In this document: one piece after another, positions 14,801 to 26,545 of the stretch
Position numbering within the stretch: position 1 is the stretch's first letter
Layout: each line of letters starts with the position of its first letter
Assembly: GCA_029204225.1 (NCBI GenBank)
Contig: CM055095.1
Location: forward strand, 27,512,958-27,576,957
DNA length: 64,000 bases
Direction of reading: 5' to 3'
Origin: Diphasiastrum complanatum
Taxonomy: Eukaryota > Streptophyta > Lycopodiopsida > Lycopodiales > Lycopodiaceae
Position numbers and translations under genes: made by a program
The notes under the pieces: generated by a model
Told to the model about the DNA's origin: nothing
What the model saw: only the letters and a program-made list of their open reading frames with translations
Database searches by the model: none

Positions 14801-14951
14801 GTGCTGAGCTTCTTTTGCACCATTGTCTTGTCCTTCCTTTTCTTTATATCATGTATACTTCTTTCTTTTTCCCATATTTTGTCCAAAAATCACCGAGCTA
14901 GGGTTGTTTAGGTTGAAAGAACCAGAACTTTTATTTGAGCTTTGGAAGAAT

Positions 14952-15973
14952 TTATCTTGGAGAGTGAAAAAAACTTGGTCTTTTGAGGAGGCATTCAATC
15001 TCTTTGATGTTTTCAGCATCTCCTAAGTTGGCAAGGAGTTTAGCAAGAGGGTTTGCAACAAGCTCTATAGATGCATCAATCATGTGCTGGCATAAGAAGA
15101 AAAAGTAAGGTGTGACTTGACAACATCTCTGGCGGGCTTGTGTAGCCAAAGAAGAAAGACATTCATCTAATTTTGAAAGGATGCACCAGGGAAGAATTTA
15201 CTAAGACTGTTCATCATGAACCATACACCATGATCGAACCAAATAATAGAAGAGTTGTTCTTGCACTTGTCACCACATCTACATTTGAAGAAGGGTCTCT
15301 TCCAGTTCTAGATTCTAGCTTGGTGCATCTTCATTCTACTGAAATCGGTATCAAAGTGTCCACAAACTCGCGCCTAGGTTTGCTCAGAAGGGCAATGAGA
15401 AGGTTCAAACAAGTTCATGTGTATAATATTGTCAAAGGCAATGGGTGTCTCAAGTGAAGTATTCTTGTCCAGAGCAGCAAGTTTGTAAGTTTGTACTTCT
15501 TTTTCGGTCAGGTGTGCAAGTAAAATCCAGAGTTCAATAGGTATGGGAGAAAGAAAGTTCATAGTGGGTAAGCTCCGATTTTAAGTTGTGAAGCACTATC
15601 TTCATCCAACTCATCTAAAAAGACAAGAGGGTGCGGAGAGAGGGGTGTATCAGGAATGGTAGGAATAGGCTCGGCAGACAAGCTTAGGAGTCATTTTCTT
15701 TTTCAAGGTAGGCAAAGACTTTTCTAATATTTTGGCTAAAAAATCTTTCTTCCTCTTCAAATTTATCAACAAGATTGGCTAAATCAGCAGCAAAATTTCC
15801 ACAATTCCCAAAGGGTCAATACAATTTTTACCGTAATCCATATAAATTTTAACCCAATGTAAGATATGTAAGAGATCAATAATGCATAGCAATTTATCCT
15901 CTGGTCCAGCAGCATTACAAGTAGCACAAACAGTTTCAATAATAAAGCTATGCAACATCACAACTCTTTTCAT
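14952..15973 (-). pseudogene. Decayed reverse-strand reading frame, unknown
   Basis: Successive open segments on the reverse strand (15973-15779, 15562-15374, 15149-14952) keep protein-like composition but are separated by stops and frameshifts. One segment is rich in hydrophobic helix-like sequence (LCQHMIDASIELVANPLAKL). I do not recognise the family. Its position between two short direct repeats suggests an internal region of a decayed mobile element rather than a host gene. Confidence 0.3.
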
Positions 15974-16274
15974 TCAACAGATCAAAATTTGAATGAAATG
16001 ATTAGGGGGAGAAAAGGGATCCTTGTAACCAAGATCAACAACATTTTGAAAAGCATAAGAAGGTAGGACATAAGTTTAAACCAACCGTCGTAGAGTTCCA
16101 GAGCAACTTCATTCACATTAGCTTGCCTTAAAGTTATATGGTTTAGGACTTTTTTAAATATTTTTGTAAGAGAGAACTCTTAACAATATTACATCTATGC
16201 ACACGACATGGCCAAATTTTTTTAGAGATAAATTTTTTGAAACAATTGAAAGTGTGACATTGACGGAAATGAAG

Positions 16275-16378
16275 GCGTTATAAGGAAAATACCATTACGT
16301 GAGCATAAAAGACATGGATAGACTCAAAAACTCTATTATGGTAATATAAATGCAGAAAAAGACTCTCTGTGTTGCTAT
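16275..16378 (+). repeat. Direct repeat, right copy
   Basis: Partner of 14690-14800, same orientation, 1.58 kb away, with the decayed reverse frame between them. Confidence 0.55.
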
Positions 16379-16611
16379 TGGTGGAAAATTGGAGACGTTC
16401 GGTTGCTGAAATACTGATTTGCCTTCTAATAGTCCCTTCTTCGTCCTGCACATCGATTAGGATTTGTGCGCTACATTATCACATGCACCAATAGCAGATT
16501 AGTATTGTATGATGAGACATTAAAATGTGAAAATGAAACTTTGAGAATCCCGATATACTGCAAGAACAGGAAGTGGAATCATTTTTCAGAGGTGAGCAAT
16601 TAGAATTCCCT

Positions 16612-17145
16612 CTATCCATCTATGGATAGTAGAATTTATGAAAGTAAAGAGTAAAGAGCAACAAACAATTACAAAGTGTTCATGCTACCTGGTCCATTGC
16701 TGGACTGCAAGCCTAAGAATCATAAAATCATTCAAAGTATTATGAAAAGATGAAGCTACTGTCCATCGCTGGCCAGTATGTGTGATTTCAAAATAATTTG
16801 GTTGTTGAGACAATCTGCCCATCGCTAGGTTTCATGCATAAGATTCACTTGATAAATTCACAAAGATTGAAAGGGAAAGTAAGCTATCTGCATCGCTGGA
16901 CAGATGCGCCATAGTATACAAAAAATTGTAGCCACAAATCCGCAAGAGATAGGGCCATCCCTGTGCTACATTTCAGAGGTAAAAAACTATATACGTAGAC
17001 ATACATGTGGCTAGTATGTCAGCGCTGCCATCAGAACGCTTTTTTAGAAATGTATGTAGGAAAGAAGCCTCCATCGCTACCTTTTGGGTAGGATGTGCTT
17101 GCATTCTATTAAGCCAAGGCACTTAGTATGTCCATCGCTGGACCG
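16612..17145. repeat. Array of GTCCATCGCTGGAC-type hairpin motifs at 55-80 bp spacing
   Basis: Copies or variants of the imperfect palindrome GTCCA-TCGC-TGGAC begin near 16612, 16692, 16761, 16817, 16889, 16954, 17014, 17070 and 17130. The best are at 16692 (ttgc loop), 16761 and 17130. One variant (16887) extends to a TCTG..CAGA outer stem, and the copy near 17014 is inverted. Intervening sequences are AT-rich and mostly unrelated. No coding frame crosses the array. Nature unknown; motif repeats of a DNA transposon are possible. Confidence 0.7.
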
Positions 17146-17648
17146 CTACCATAAAATCTCATTCATGCTTTTGTGTGATGAGCAAGCATCATTAATAGCT
17201 AAGGGCTAGTAAAGAACTATCATTATGAGAGTAGAGCGTTGAGATAGTACTCTAAGAGGAAGAAAAAAGCTTACCGTTATGATGACACTTTGTTGATCCG
17301 TGAACTGGTAGGGCGCACTTTCAGCATGTAAGAGGAGAAAGAACTCTTCACAGTGTTGTAAAGAAAAAGCCTCGAAATTGTATGTTCTTATAGTGTCGAG
17401 TTGAGTGGTTTCCTAGAAGGTATGAGTGGGAGAGGAGAAGTTAATTTCCCTCCAATTTAGGATCTAAACTTTAAAAAGTCTTATAGTGTTTTTGAATTTT
17501 AAGTGAGAAAACCACTTAGTCAAGAATCAAAAACTCCTTCTTATGCAAGTGTAGAATGTTAAAAGAACCTTGTAAATTTGGAAAGGCGGTACACCTGTTG
17601 TTGTCCACTTGTTTGGTAACGAAGCAGGGTAAAACTGAACGAAGGAGC

Positions 17649-17650
<2 letters not shown>

Positions 17651-17693
<43 letters not shown>
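17651..17693. repeat. (GA)n microsatellite
   Basis: A 43-bp GA run. Confidence 0.98.
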
Positions 17694-17695
<2 letters not shown>

Positions 17696-19235
17696 CTTAA
17701 ATATTCTGAAGTTATGAGGAAATGACTTAAAGTATCTATGAGATGGTTGTTTCTATGATATAAATTTTGAGAATAATTAACACAAAATTAGTTGGGAGTG
17801 TACATCTGGTAGAGTAATGTTCTTGAAAGCCATCATGTCTTGAAAATGTAACTGCAAACGTTCATGAAAAAATGGCAACAATATTTGCTTGAAAGACCCA
17901 ATATTGAGAAATTCAAAACATGTAATCATCAAAAACCTTTGGATGGACATTGTAAAGAATTTATAGAATTTTGAAAGCATATCACATCCTGCTAGGCACA
18001 AGCTCAAATCCCCACTACTACATAATAATGGTATCTTGAAACCTTGTGTTCAAAACTTGTCTTGGCCTTAGGTTTATGCATGCTAATTTATTGTGCATAA
18101 TTATAATGCAACTACAAAGTAAGTAACACTGCAACAACCTAAACATTCAACAATAGATAACCAACATACAAGTTTTATGCATAATTAAAAACTTCTAATT
18201 GTATGCGATACAAATGCTATAGTTTGAACTTTTCATATCATAGTATGAGCACTTTGCCAATACTTTATATTAACTTGCTCTTACATGATGGTGCAATTAT
18301 ATATGCATGTTTTTATTTTTCAAGCAACATGGGTATAGTTTAAAACAACATTAGTTTTATGAGTATGTTGAAGAATTCTTTTTTGAATTCTGAAGTACTT
18401 GAATATCAACAAGATTACATACATTCCACACATGTCATTATAGAAAATTCTCTCTCAACAAACTATTGGGTTGTAGTTAAGCTACAAAACAAGCTGGTAT
18501 TTGGTACTACATTCATTTCACAACAACATGAATATGATGTAGTGCCTTTGATTTTAACTGTGAATGAACAATAAGCAACAACATATACATATTTTCACCT
18601 TTTTAAAGTAATATGGTCATATCTTTCAGCCACATAAAATAACAACATACCTCCATACTTTTTTTTGTAGAAAAAATACTCAAATCATATTAGAGATATA
18701 TAATGGATTTAAGTCCTTCATTATCCTACAAATTTCAATGATGCTAGTTCTAAAGCTATTTGTGATATCTACGAAATTCTAAAATATTGGAGCAAAGAAA
18801 AACTATCTACCCTAAGGAATTTTGTACAAGCTATGAGCAATAGAACCACATAATAATGGCAACGAATGAGAAAAAAAAACTTTGTATTTGTAGATGAATC
18901 ATAGGAAACGACAAAATATATACAAAGTATTATTCCAGATCTTAAAGAATATAGAAATCATATTTAATCAATAATAGCCATCCAACCATTCTTCAGATAA
19001 CACAAATAGTTTTTAAACGATATAAATAATGAGCTGATGGTCAAGATAAAAAAAAGTTATTGAACAACTACTATGGAGAAAATTTTCTTATTACAAAACT
19101 AGTTTTTAGAGCCCCTTCAAATACTCACAAGTTTGGAATGAGATAAATAATGAGTGGATGATCAAAATATATATATTTATTGCAGAGCAATTGTGGACAC
19201 AATTTTCTTATCACAAAAATCATTTTCAGAGCCTC
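17694..19235. other. Intergenic, nothing recognised
   Basis: AT-rich with short frames on both strands (76 and 71 codons) that carry no motif I can name. Two related AT-rich passages near 19030 and 19140 share phrases such as ATAATGAG and ACAAAATTTTCTTAT, a local duplication. Confidence 0.4.
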
Positions 19236-19250
19236 TAATAATTTATAATG

Positions 19251-19336
19251 CTTCTTGATTTCCAAGGGAGGCTCGAACTTGGGACCAAGGAAACTTTGGA
19301 TGCCAAGCTAACCAACTCAACCAACCCCCTTGGGTT
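19251..19336 (-). mobile_element. Retroposed tRNA-like sequence (SINE head or tRNA pseudogene)
   Basis: On the reverse strand a 72-nt body (19333-19262) begins CCAAGGG and ends CCCTTGG, a 7-bp acceptor-like stem. It holds an A-box-like GGTTGAGTTGGTTAGC (19322-19307) and B-box-like GTTCGAGCCTC (19278-19268), then a short A-rich tail. Flanks are 15-bp direct repeats with two mismatches (TAATAATTTATAATG at 19236-19250, TAATAATGTAGAATG at 19337-19351), so it arrived by target-primed retroposition. I cannot assign an anticodon with confidence, and it is unlikely to be a functional tRNA gene. Confidence 0.65.
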
Positions 19337-19351
19337 TAATAATGTAGAATG

Positions 19352-19629
19352 AAAAATCAAGCTCTATAATTGTTAAAATCTTGCTAGCATAGTACACAAA
19401 GTGATCATATTCTTAGATGCATCAACATGTACATGAAATGGATTTTCCCAATTAGGTGAATGCAAGACATGTGCGGTTATAGTATGGTCAATCATAGAGT
19501 AAGTATTTATTCAAATTATTGATAATATCTAGTTGTGATCCTTCTTAAGATATTTAAATAAGCCTATTCATATCAACATAGTTTCCAATAAAAAAAAAAA
19601 TCTAATAATCTTTCATTCTAAGAAAAGCC

Positions 19630-19669
<40 letters not shown>

Positions 19670-20160
19670 TTCTTCTACTCTGGAGGCGCAACTCAGATGG
19701 AAGTTCCATTATTAGAGTAGATCCATCTACATTGTTCTCTTACCTTCAATTTTTGTAGTGGTATTGATAAGTTGACCAGGCGGTTCACTGAAGTTGTTGA
19801 TGGATGTTGATGTTGTTGTTGTTGTTGCTGCTTGAAGGGAGGAACTAAAACAGTAGGGGTCTCACTTTATTTGGCCATCATGTTTGATGTCTAAAGTTGA
19901 GGTTGAACTCATTATAATAAAAAAATGTGTGCATCTGTAAGCTCTATTTGAGTGGATGTTGTTGTAAAAAAAATTACTTCTGAAGTGTGAAACATGGGAA
20001 TTTATGGAGTCTCCAAAGTCCATTTTAGGCAAAATTGGGTTTTGTTATCTAGTTGGTCATTGGATTTGAGTCGAACTACCTCGAGTTACCTGAAAATTCT
20101 GTTATAGAGGAAGAACGGTATTCTTTATGGATTGAGAGATTCTAACTGACAGTTGAGCAC
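19352..20160. other. Intergenic with small repeats
   Basis: Holds a (TA)n tract and a short GTT/GTTGTT run near 19805-19830; otherwise no supported feature. The right end leads into the copia RT relic. Confidence 0.4.
19633..19666. repeat. (TA)n microsatellite
   Basis: A 34-bp AT run. Confidence 0.98.
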
Positions 20161-20164
20161 AGAT

Positions 20165-20340
20165 CTCTTGCTGCTTGGAATCTATTTTTTGGATGACTTA
20201 TTCTTTACATGTAGATGTGACAAACTCATTGAACTTGAGAAAAAGTCACTAAGTGCAAAGTTTGAGATGAAAGATCTCCGGGACCTACACTACACCTGGA
20301 AACTGAGGTCTGGAGACAAAACAAGAACCTTTCATGGGGG
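20165..20340 (+). pseudogene. Copia reverse-transcriptase fragment
   Basis: The frame contains FLDDLFFTCRCDKLIELEKK followed by FEMKDLRDLHY, the catalytic-loop and thumb-proximal region of Ty1/copia RT, where Y-V-D-D is usual. The element is otherwise deleted: no integrase upstream and no RNase H downstream. Confidence 0.7.
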
Positions 20341-20373
20341 TAAAGCAAAATTAAATTTGTCATTAGAGGAGAG

Positions 20374-20730
20374 TGTTAGAAGTCACTATTTGTCCAAACC
20401 ATATTTACTGAAGTTGGGGCCATGTATATCGTTTTGAGGACCCAAGGATCTTTTTTAAACTTTTGGTCCATGTACTCAAGTTTGGAGGGGCCCAACTCAT
20501 AATGGGGGGTCCATGGGCAAATGACCCTCTTCTCCAATTAGCACTTGACTCAGTCCAAAAAAAGGCATTTCATTTGCTTTTGTAGCTCCTATGTAACACA
20601 TGGCTATTGGTTGTTGGCTTTTGGATAATCCACATTGGGAACCATTGGCCTTTGGATTTCTCTATCTCTACTAGTATACATAGGCACCCTCTTTCTGCTA
20701 AAGAGGGGAGGAAGAGGCTGGAGAGACTAG
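20374..20730 (+). mobile_element. Probable 3' LTR remnant of the copia fragment
   Basis: A purine-rich run ATTAGAGGAGAG (20362-20373) directly precedes TGTTAGAAGTC, the expected polypurine tract plus LTR start. The right end is not defined. No matching 5' LTR was seen in the window. Confidence 0.4.
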
Positions 20731-20968
20731 ATGAAAAGCATTATTTAGTTTGAATATATATCTATGACCTACATGATTGTACAAAACACAAACAAGACAA
20801 TGAGAGCACTTTCAAAATAACATAACTAATCAAGCTAACACAAATAGATTCAAACCTAGTGACTATTAACAAAGGTACATCAAATCCACTTGAAATGGCC
20901 AAGTGCTCCACAAAGGCTACAAATATGCATATAAAAAATAAATCCACAATCAAGCTATATTTCACAAG

Positions 20969-20970
<2 letters not shown>

Positions 20971-21054
<84 letters not shown>
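20971..21054. repeat. (GA)n microsatellite
   Basis: An 84-bp GA run directly abutting a CACTA terminus. Confidence 0.99.
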
Positions 21055-21055
<1 letters not shown>

Positions 21056-21056
<1 letters not shown>

Positions 21057-21600
21057 ACTACAACAAGAAGTGGAGATTCCCGACACATGTGCTTCTGACG
21101 GATTTCAAAACAAATTTAAACTCTGACGGAATCCAACAGATCTTTCCAAACCACCTAGAACTAATCTCTGACAAAGTCCAACAATAAGCATGAAATAATT
21201 TTTAAACTAGATATCAGACTCCGAGTGATAACCTAGATGTCAAAATTTGACATCACAGGTGGCAGCCACGTGGCAAATGTTTTCAAGGTGGCATTTGACG
21301 TGGATGTCAAAGTCCGACGCATTATTTTGTGCGTCGGATTCCAACATCCACGTCAACAATCCACGGCTTCAATGATTTGATATTTTTTGATTTGATAGGA
21401 ATGTTTATCGTCGCATTCTGACACTGTTTTCGTCTTCCACTCCCACGAAACCATTTTCAAATTGAATACAAGTTTCATGAGCGATTTTGGAGCGACTATG
21501 GGATTCTCCTCGATTTGGATTCTCCTTGCTTGCAGCTCTCCTTGCAAATTGGTTTGTTTTTGGTTTTTTGGTTTTGAGAGATTACGAGGAAAAGCAAACA
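21056..21600 (+). mobile_element. CACTA terminus with TGACGG subterminal repeats
   Basis: Begins CACTACAACAAGA, identical over 13 bases to the terminus at 8490. It is followed by repeated TCTGACGGA/TCCGACGCA words on both strands, which are characteristic of CACTA subterminal regions. The next 500 bp are diverged but colinear with 8490-9080, including blocks ending GGTGGCAG..CGTGGCAAAT..TTTTCAAGGTGGCAT. No matching right terminus was identified, so the element is probably truncated. Confidence 0.55.
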
Positions 21601-23706
21601 ACAAAATGGTTCAAGAATTTCAATTTGAAATATTTGATAGTCATTGCAATAGGTTTTAACTTATTAGGTTTGCCTTTCTAAAATTTTGATTTGAGTATTA
21701 GAACACCTATTCAAGGAAGTATTTTTTTATGTTCTATATTACTAACTTATTATAGCTATTTAAAAGCCAATACTCATGTGGTAAGTGGAGATGGGCCCAC
21801 CAACAAAAAGGCTCATTCCCTTCTATTTTTTAGATAAACTGAGCAATACATCTTAATATTTTAATTACGTCTTCATAATTTAGAGACGCCACCAAATATG
21901 GCAACTAACTATATAAATTATTTCCCAATACCAACTTCTTGGTGCAATATTTGAGAATTTAGTACTTTTAAGTTAATAATCACTAAAAACGGCAAAAAGG
22001 TCAACAATGTTCTTTTCATAGAGTTGTTTTATTTCATCAAAGACAAGCATCCAGAACCAGAAAATTATACTTCACTTATAAAAAAATCTTATATTTGAAA
22101 ACAGTGTTTTATTACCAGTAGGATTATTATCCAAAATTCTTATTCTATGGTAAGCATAAGAGTATAATGGTTTTGGGTATTCGTGGAATATATTTTGCAC
22201 CAAATATAACCTTTCAAAACTTTATCAATGGTGTTTCAAACTTCCATGTCACATATTTCTCATGCATAGCACCAAGGATTATTGGCCATCAACCAAGGCT
22301 CTCTATTTTTTACGAGTGCAAAATAGGAAGCTCCAAATGTTAAATCTGAAAATCAATGCAGTCCTTCCATGCTGAAATTTTACGTTTGAAATATTTTTTA
22401 CTCTTCCATGTCAATCAAAGATCACATGCTACGCAGTCAGTCCAAGCTCTAAGAATTGAAACTGATACTAGGGGGGAAACTGTAGCTCGGTGATTTCCCG
22501 TCTATGATTGAAAGGTCCCCTCAGCCGTTGGACAAAAGAACTAGAAATTGCACTCTTAGAGATTGATCTAAGATCCAAGTTAAAAGTCCATACACAGTGT
22601 GACATGGATTTGGTTTGTAAACATTATAAACAATGTTTGAGATGTGAGTCGGTAGAGACACATGAATTTTGTGATATGTAGTGAATCATCCTATATGCTA
22701 GGTTACATACGATGCTTTAGCTAGCTAAATTTTGACTGAATTAAAATTTATGATCTTGATGGCCTTTTAATGATAACAAAAATTTGAAGGATAGCAAGTA
22801 GTTTTCCATTGTTGACTGACTTTTGAGAACAGATTATCTCTCACAAAGAAATCAGTTTTTTAAAACAAGTTGAGCATCAAGACATCTTTTTCTGCTAGCA
22901 TAAGACCCATTGGGCAGTCTGACAAGGCAAGATCATGTCTTTCAGAAAGGAACAAAACATCTCTGACGTCTGGTAGTTCCTTGATCCAATGTACTGATGA
23001 TAGGGTTAAGATGTCCTAAGCTGAGCTAGCAAGCCAACATCGCAAGGACTTGTCATGCATTATCTCCAGTTTGGTACATGCATGAAGATCAAGAAGAATC
23101 GACAATGAATTTGTTTGGAGAAACTACAAGGAGATGAGAGCATGTTAACAAGACGGAAATTCGAGCTTGGGAAAAAGTTGGTGAAAATTGGAAATTGTTG
23201 ATGCTAAATATTTCCCCCAGTAAATGAACGTTTCAAACGTATGAGAGTTCAACAATAACTTCTACAATCTGGCACGGGTAGGCTCCACACAAAGTAAGTG
23301 AATGAGCTTACCAAAGCGAAAACTACTTACTATTGAAGATATTCATGTTTGACCAGACTTATCTATCAACAATCTGACGCATAACTAAACCATACATATA
23401 CTTTCTCATCATCACAGTAATTACCATTACAGATTCCAGCATAAATTTTATACTAAAGCCAGTTCTTGAAAGAATAAGGCAGCATAGTAAGGAAAAAAGA
23501 CCTAGTGTATTCATAAGCCATGCACTCCCCATATTCAGCAATAGGAGAATCAATAGAGCAGTGTGGAAAGAAAAACAAAAAACAAAAACATTTATAAGCG
23601 GCCCACTCATCTTTCACATTATACTATTGTGATGCCATTTTTGTCAACCACCATATGATAAGATGAAATATGCTTGTCGATTCTGATACTTGGAACAACA
23701 TTAACC
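21601..23706. other. Intergenic, nothing recognised
   Basis: AT-rich; no recognisable coding, RNA or terminal-repeat feature that I can support. Confidence 0.4.
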
Positions 23707-24026
23707 TCACCAAAAATTTACAAACCCAAAAATCCTCAGTGGGCAAAACTTATGCTTTATGAAAGGAGTTGGTTTTCCAGGTTGCTTGCATGAAAACTTG
23801 GATCTGTTGAAATTGGCATCGTCCCAGAGGTAAAGATACTTTTGGTATTCACTGCTGCGTGGTGTCACCCAGATAACATATACAACACTGCAACCAAGAC
23901 AAGAAGGTTATGAACAATGAGTATGACCAGTTTTCATAGTTTCTTCTCATCTTACCCACGTGCTGCTGCCTGGGTGGGCACAAAACCCCTCAGATGTTGT
24001 CTCAATCCTGCTGTTTCAAGATACAA
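23707..24026 (-). CDS. Candidate spliced 3' end of an unknown gene
   Basis: Two reverse-strand exons can be proposed: 24026-23956 (71 bp) and 23887-23707 (181 bp, ending TGA). The intron between has a strong donor (GTAAGATGAG) and an acceptor in TTGGTTGCAG; the upstream exon has an acceptor in TTGAGTTTAG. Joined, the frame stays open for 83 codons with balanced codon use and includes the stretch WVTPRSSEYQKYLYLWDD. Just upstream (24321-24064) another open frame with GLRALCGLRPQNWPSVLD could be an earlier exon, but its splice sites are unclear. I recognise no family. A gypsy element lies immediately 5', so the gene may be truncated. Confidence 0.25.
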
Positions 24027-24498
24027 CTAAACTCAAGAGATAACACAGTATGCTTGTAGGATATTACTCAAAAATGTCTAACACACTTGGCCAGTTTTGA
24101 GGCCTCAAACCACAAAGTGCCCTGAGGCCATTTGAAACTGTATCCAGATATGCGATGTACCTCATCCGATTAGAAGAGTTGACTGGTGGACTTTGTGCAA
24201 GCAACGCACACAGGAATGTCTTACCAAAACAACCTGCCTTGAATATAGAGATAACGCTAACATGAATTTTGACTTTCATTTCACATTCTCCAATTTCCAT
24301 GACTGAATTGGGGCTCTGCAATAGCTGACAATTGAAGAGGGAAATTTATATGACGTGGACTTTCATTCACCCAGATTTCTACAGAATATATCTTTCATTA
24401 AGAGAAAAGTCTAAAACTTATTCTCATTTTGGTCGGATATGAAAGTTGGTTGAGATTGGAATGAATGAGAATGAAAAAAAAATTAATTCACAAGGGAA

Positions 24499-25413
24499 TC
24501 AGATTTTCAAGAATGATAAGAAGATTGTCAAATAGCTCATCATTCGAGGCGGATTGTCCAGCAAGGTGACTTTGTTGATAAAGTTGCAAAAGGAGCAATC
24601 TGCCTGAGCCGTTTTTACGTTTTCGCAAGCAACAAGCAACATTTCTTGCATATCATGCAGGAAATCTACTGCTGCCTTAACCTTGAGGCCTTTGAGGCCC
24701 ACTGAAATGGGAGCCCTAGGCTGGAAACCATACATCAAAAAAAATGGACTAAAACCCATCGTTGAGTGCTTTGCGCTGTTATACGCAAACTCAATCATTG
24801 GAAGGCACCTTTCCCAATCTGACTGTCTCCTGGAAACATATGCTCGAAGCATATCTTCATCCTCTCTGTCTGACCATCCGATTCAGGATGATCTGATGAC
24901 CCCATACTTAGAGTGGTCTCTAATTTCTCAAAGACCGCTTGCCAGAATTTGCCAGTGAACTTAGGATCTCGATCACTAACAATGTCATTCGGCAAACCAA
25001 ACAACATGAACAGCTTTTCAACGAAAAGCTGAGCAAGTTCAGGAGCTTTGACAGTTTGCTTGGTTGGTATGAACTGCACCATTTTAGTTAACCTGTCAAC
25101 TATTACCCAAATGGCATCATTTTGCTTCCCCGTCCGAGGAACCCCAACCACAAAGTCCATGGAAATACTTTCCCATTTTCTTTCGGGAATTTCCAAGGGC
25201 ATTAGTAAACCAACTACCTTCAAGTCTTTCAACTTTATTAACTTGACATTGTGCACACTTGCGAACATATGCCTCCACTTGACTTTTTAAGTTTGGCCAA
25301 TAAAAGTTCCTTTTTACTAAGTCAAGCGTCCTTTGTGAGCCAGGGTGCCCTGCACACAGGCTGTCATGACATTCATGCAGGATTTGGGCCCTTATATCAT
25401 CATTTTCTAGCAC
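24499..25413 (-). pseudogene. Gypsy integrase remnant
   Basis: Reverse-strand frames give, in order, the H2C2 zinc-binding domain (HECHDSLCAGH..CAQCQVNK), the first catalytic Asp in SMDFVVG, the second in SDRDPKFTGKFW, and the catalytic Glu region DGQTER, followed after a frameshift by [13 protein letters not shown]. Frameshifts occur near 25190 and 24840. The frame dies before any chromodomain could be recognised. Part of one gypsy element whose LTR and primer-binding site lie at 27.6-28.07 kb. Confidence 0.9.
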
Positions 25414-25571
25414 ACAAACTTTTCCATTCCGAAAAGTAACCCATTCCTAAAAAAATAGTCTCTCTGTATCTTGTCCTAAGGAGAAATCTTGGAATCCTGC
25501 ATTCCAAGCTCATCACTAGATCTAGAAACTGCCAGGACGTCTAGCCAAATACGACCGAAGTAACTATCGGT

Positions 25572-25830
25572 CTAACACAAATCTCTTAAGGACAGATACA
25601 ACTCAGATTTGATCTCAGAAAAGCTTAACTGATTAACCTCTCCAATCCGGCTTAAGGCATCCGCGACACTATTAGAAGTACCTTTCCGGTACTCAATGTC
25701 ATAATGAAATTTTTGAAGCATCTCTGACCATCTGGCCTTACGACCCCTAAGGTCGACCGCATCGTTAATATACTTCAACGCTTGATGGTCAGTAACTATG
25801 GTAAACTGGGAGCCATATAAATAATGTCTT
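25572..25830 (-). pseudogene. Gypsy RNase H C-terminal remnant
   Basis: Reads LRHYLYGSQFTIVTDHQALKY then ARWSEMLQKFHYDIEYRKG and ADALSRIGE, the end of the Ty3/gypsy RNase H domain. The first half of the domain is deleted: the RT frame at 25829 runs straight into this segment. Confidence 0.85.
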
Positions 25831-26545
25831 AAAATGCATAATTCAAGATGAATCTATGAAAAAACCCCGTAAAGCCCAAAAAGGACTTAACCTCCCAGAT
25901 GGTTTTAGGGATAGGCCATTCACATACTTGTCGGACTTTATTTGGGTCAATTTCCAACCCATGGTCCGAAATAATGTGACCAAGGTATAACAACCTTTTT
26001 GGGAAGAACACACATTTGGACTCCTTGGCAAAAAGCTTCTCCTGTCTAAGTAACTTTAAGACAGTTCTAAGATGCTCCTCCAAGGTCTTACTATAGATGA
26101 GAATATCATCTAAGTAGACTATTACGAACTTTCCCATATATGGATGAAGAAGATCATTCATCATCTGCTGGAAAGCCGCAGAGCATTTGTCAAGCCAAAT
26201 GGTAAAACCAGAAACTCATAGGCTATACCTAGTTCTACACCCGGTTTTTTCAACACCCTCAATCTTTATGCGAATCTGATGATACCCTAATCTCAAATCG
26301 ATTTTGGTGAAGTACTTTGCACCATGCAATCGATCAACCAGTTCATCCATTCGCGGCAAAGGATAACGGTTTTTAATCGTTAATTTATTCAACTTTTTAA
26401 AGTCCACACAAAGACAAGTGCCTCCTTCTTTTTTATCAACAAGGAGCACAGGTGCCCCCCAGGAAGATTTACTAGGCCTAACATGGCCCATCTTAAGATA
26501 ATTTTGCAATTGCCTATAAACCTCATCCTCTTCAGAAGTACTCAT
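25829..26545 (-). pseudogene. Gypsy reverse transcriptase, frameshifted
   Basis: N-terminal RT block [20 protein letters not shown], then [19 protein letters not shown] and [18 protein letters not shown]; after a frameshift near 26220, LPFGLTNA; after another, the catalytic motif VIVYLDDILIYSK, with both aspartates intact, and FLGFTGFFHRF. Membership of Ty3/gypsy is clear; a chromovirus lineage is likely but not proven. Confidence 0.92.

Noticed and set aside
15346-15356. GGTATCAAAGT as a primer-binding site
   Set aside because: No LTR end (CA) or LTR-like sequence precedes it, and it lies inside a decayed reverse frame.
16612-17145. CRISPR-like repeat-spacer array
   Set aside because: Repeats are only 10-14 bp, vary in sequence and orientation, spacing is irregular, no cas genes exist, and the context is plant nuclear DNA.
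19251-19336. Functional tRNA gene
   Set aside because: Arms cannot be paired cleanly beyond the acceptor stem, the anticodon is unclear, and the flanking target-site duplication shows retroposition.
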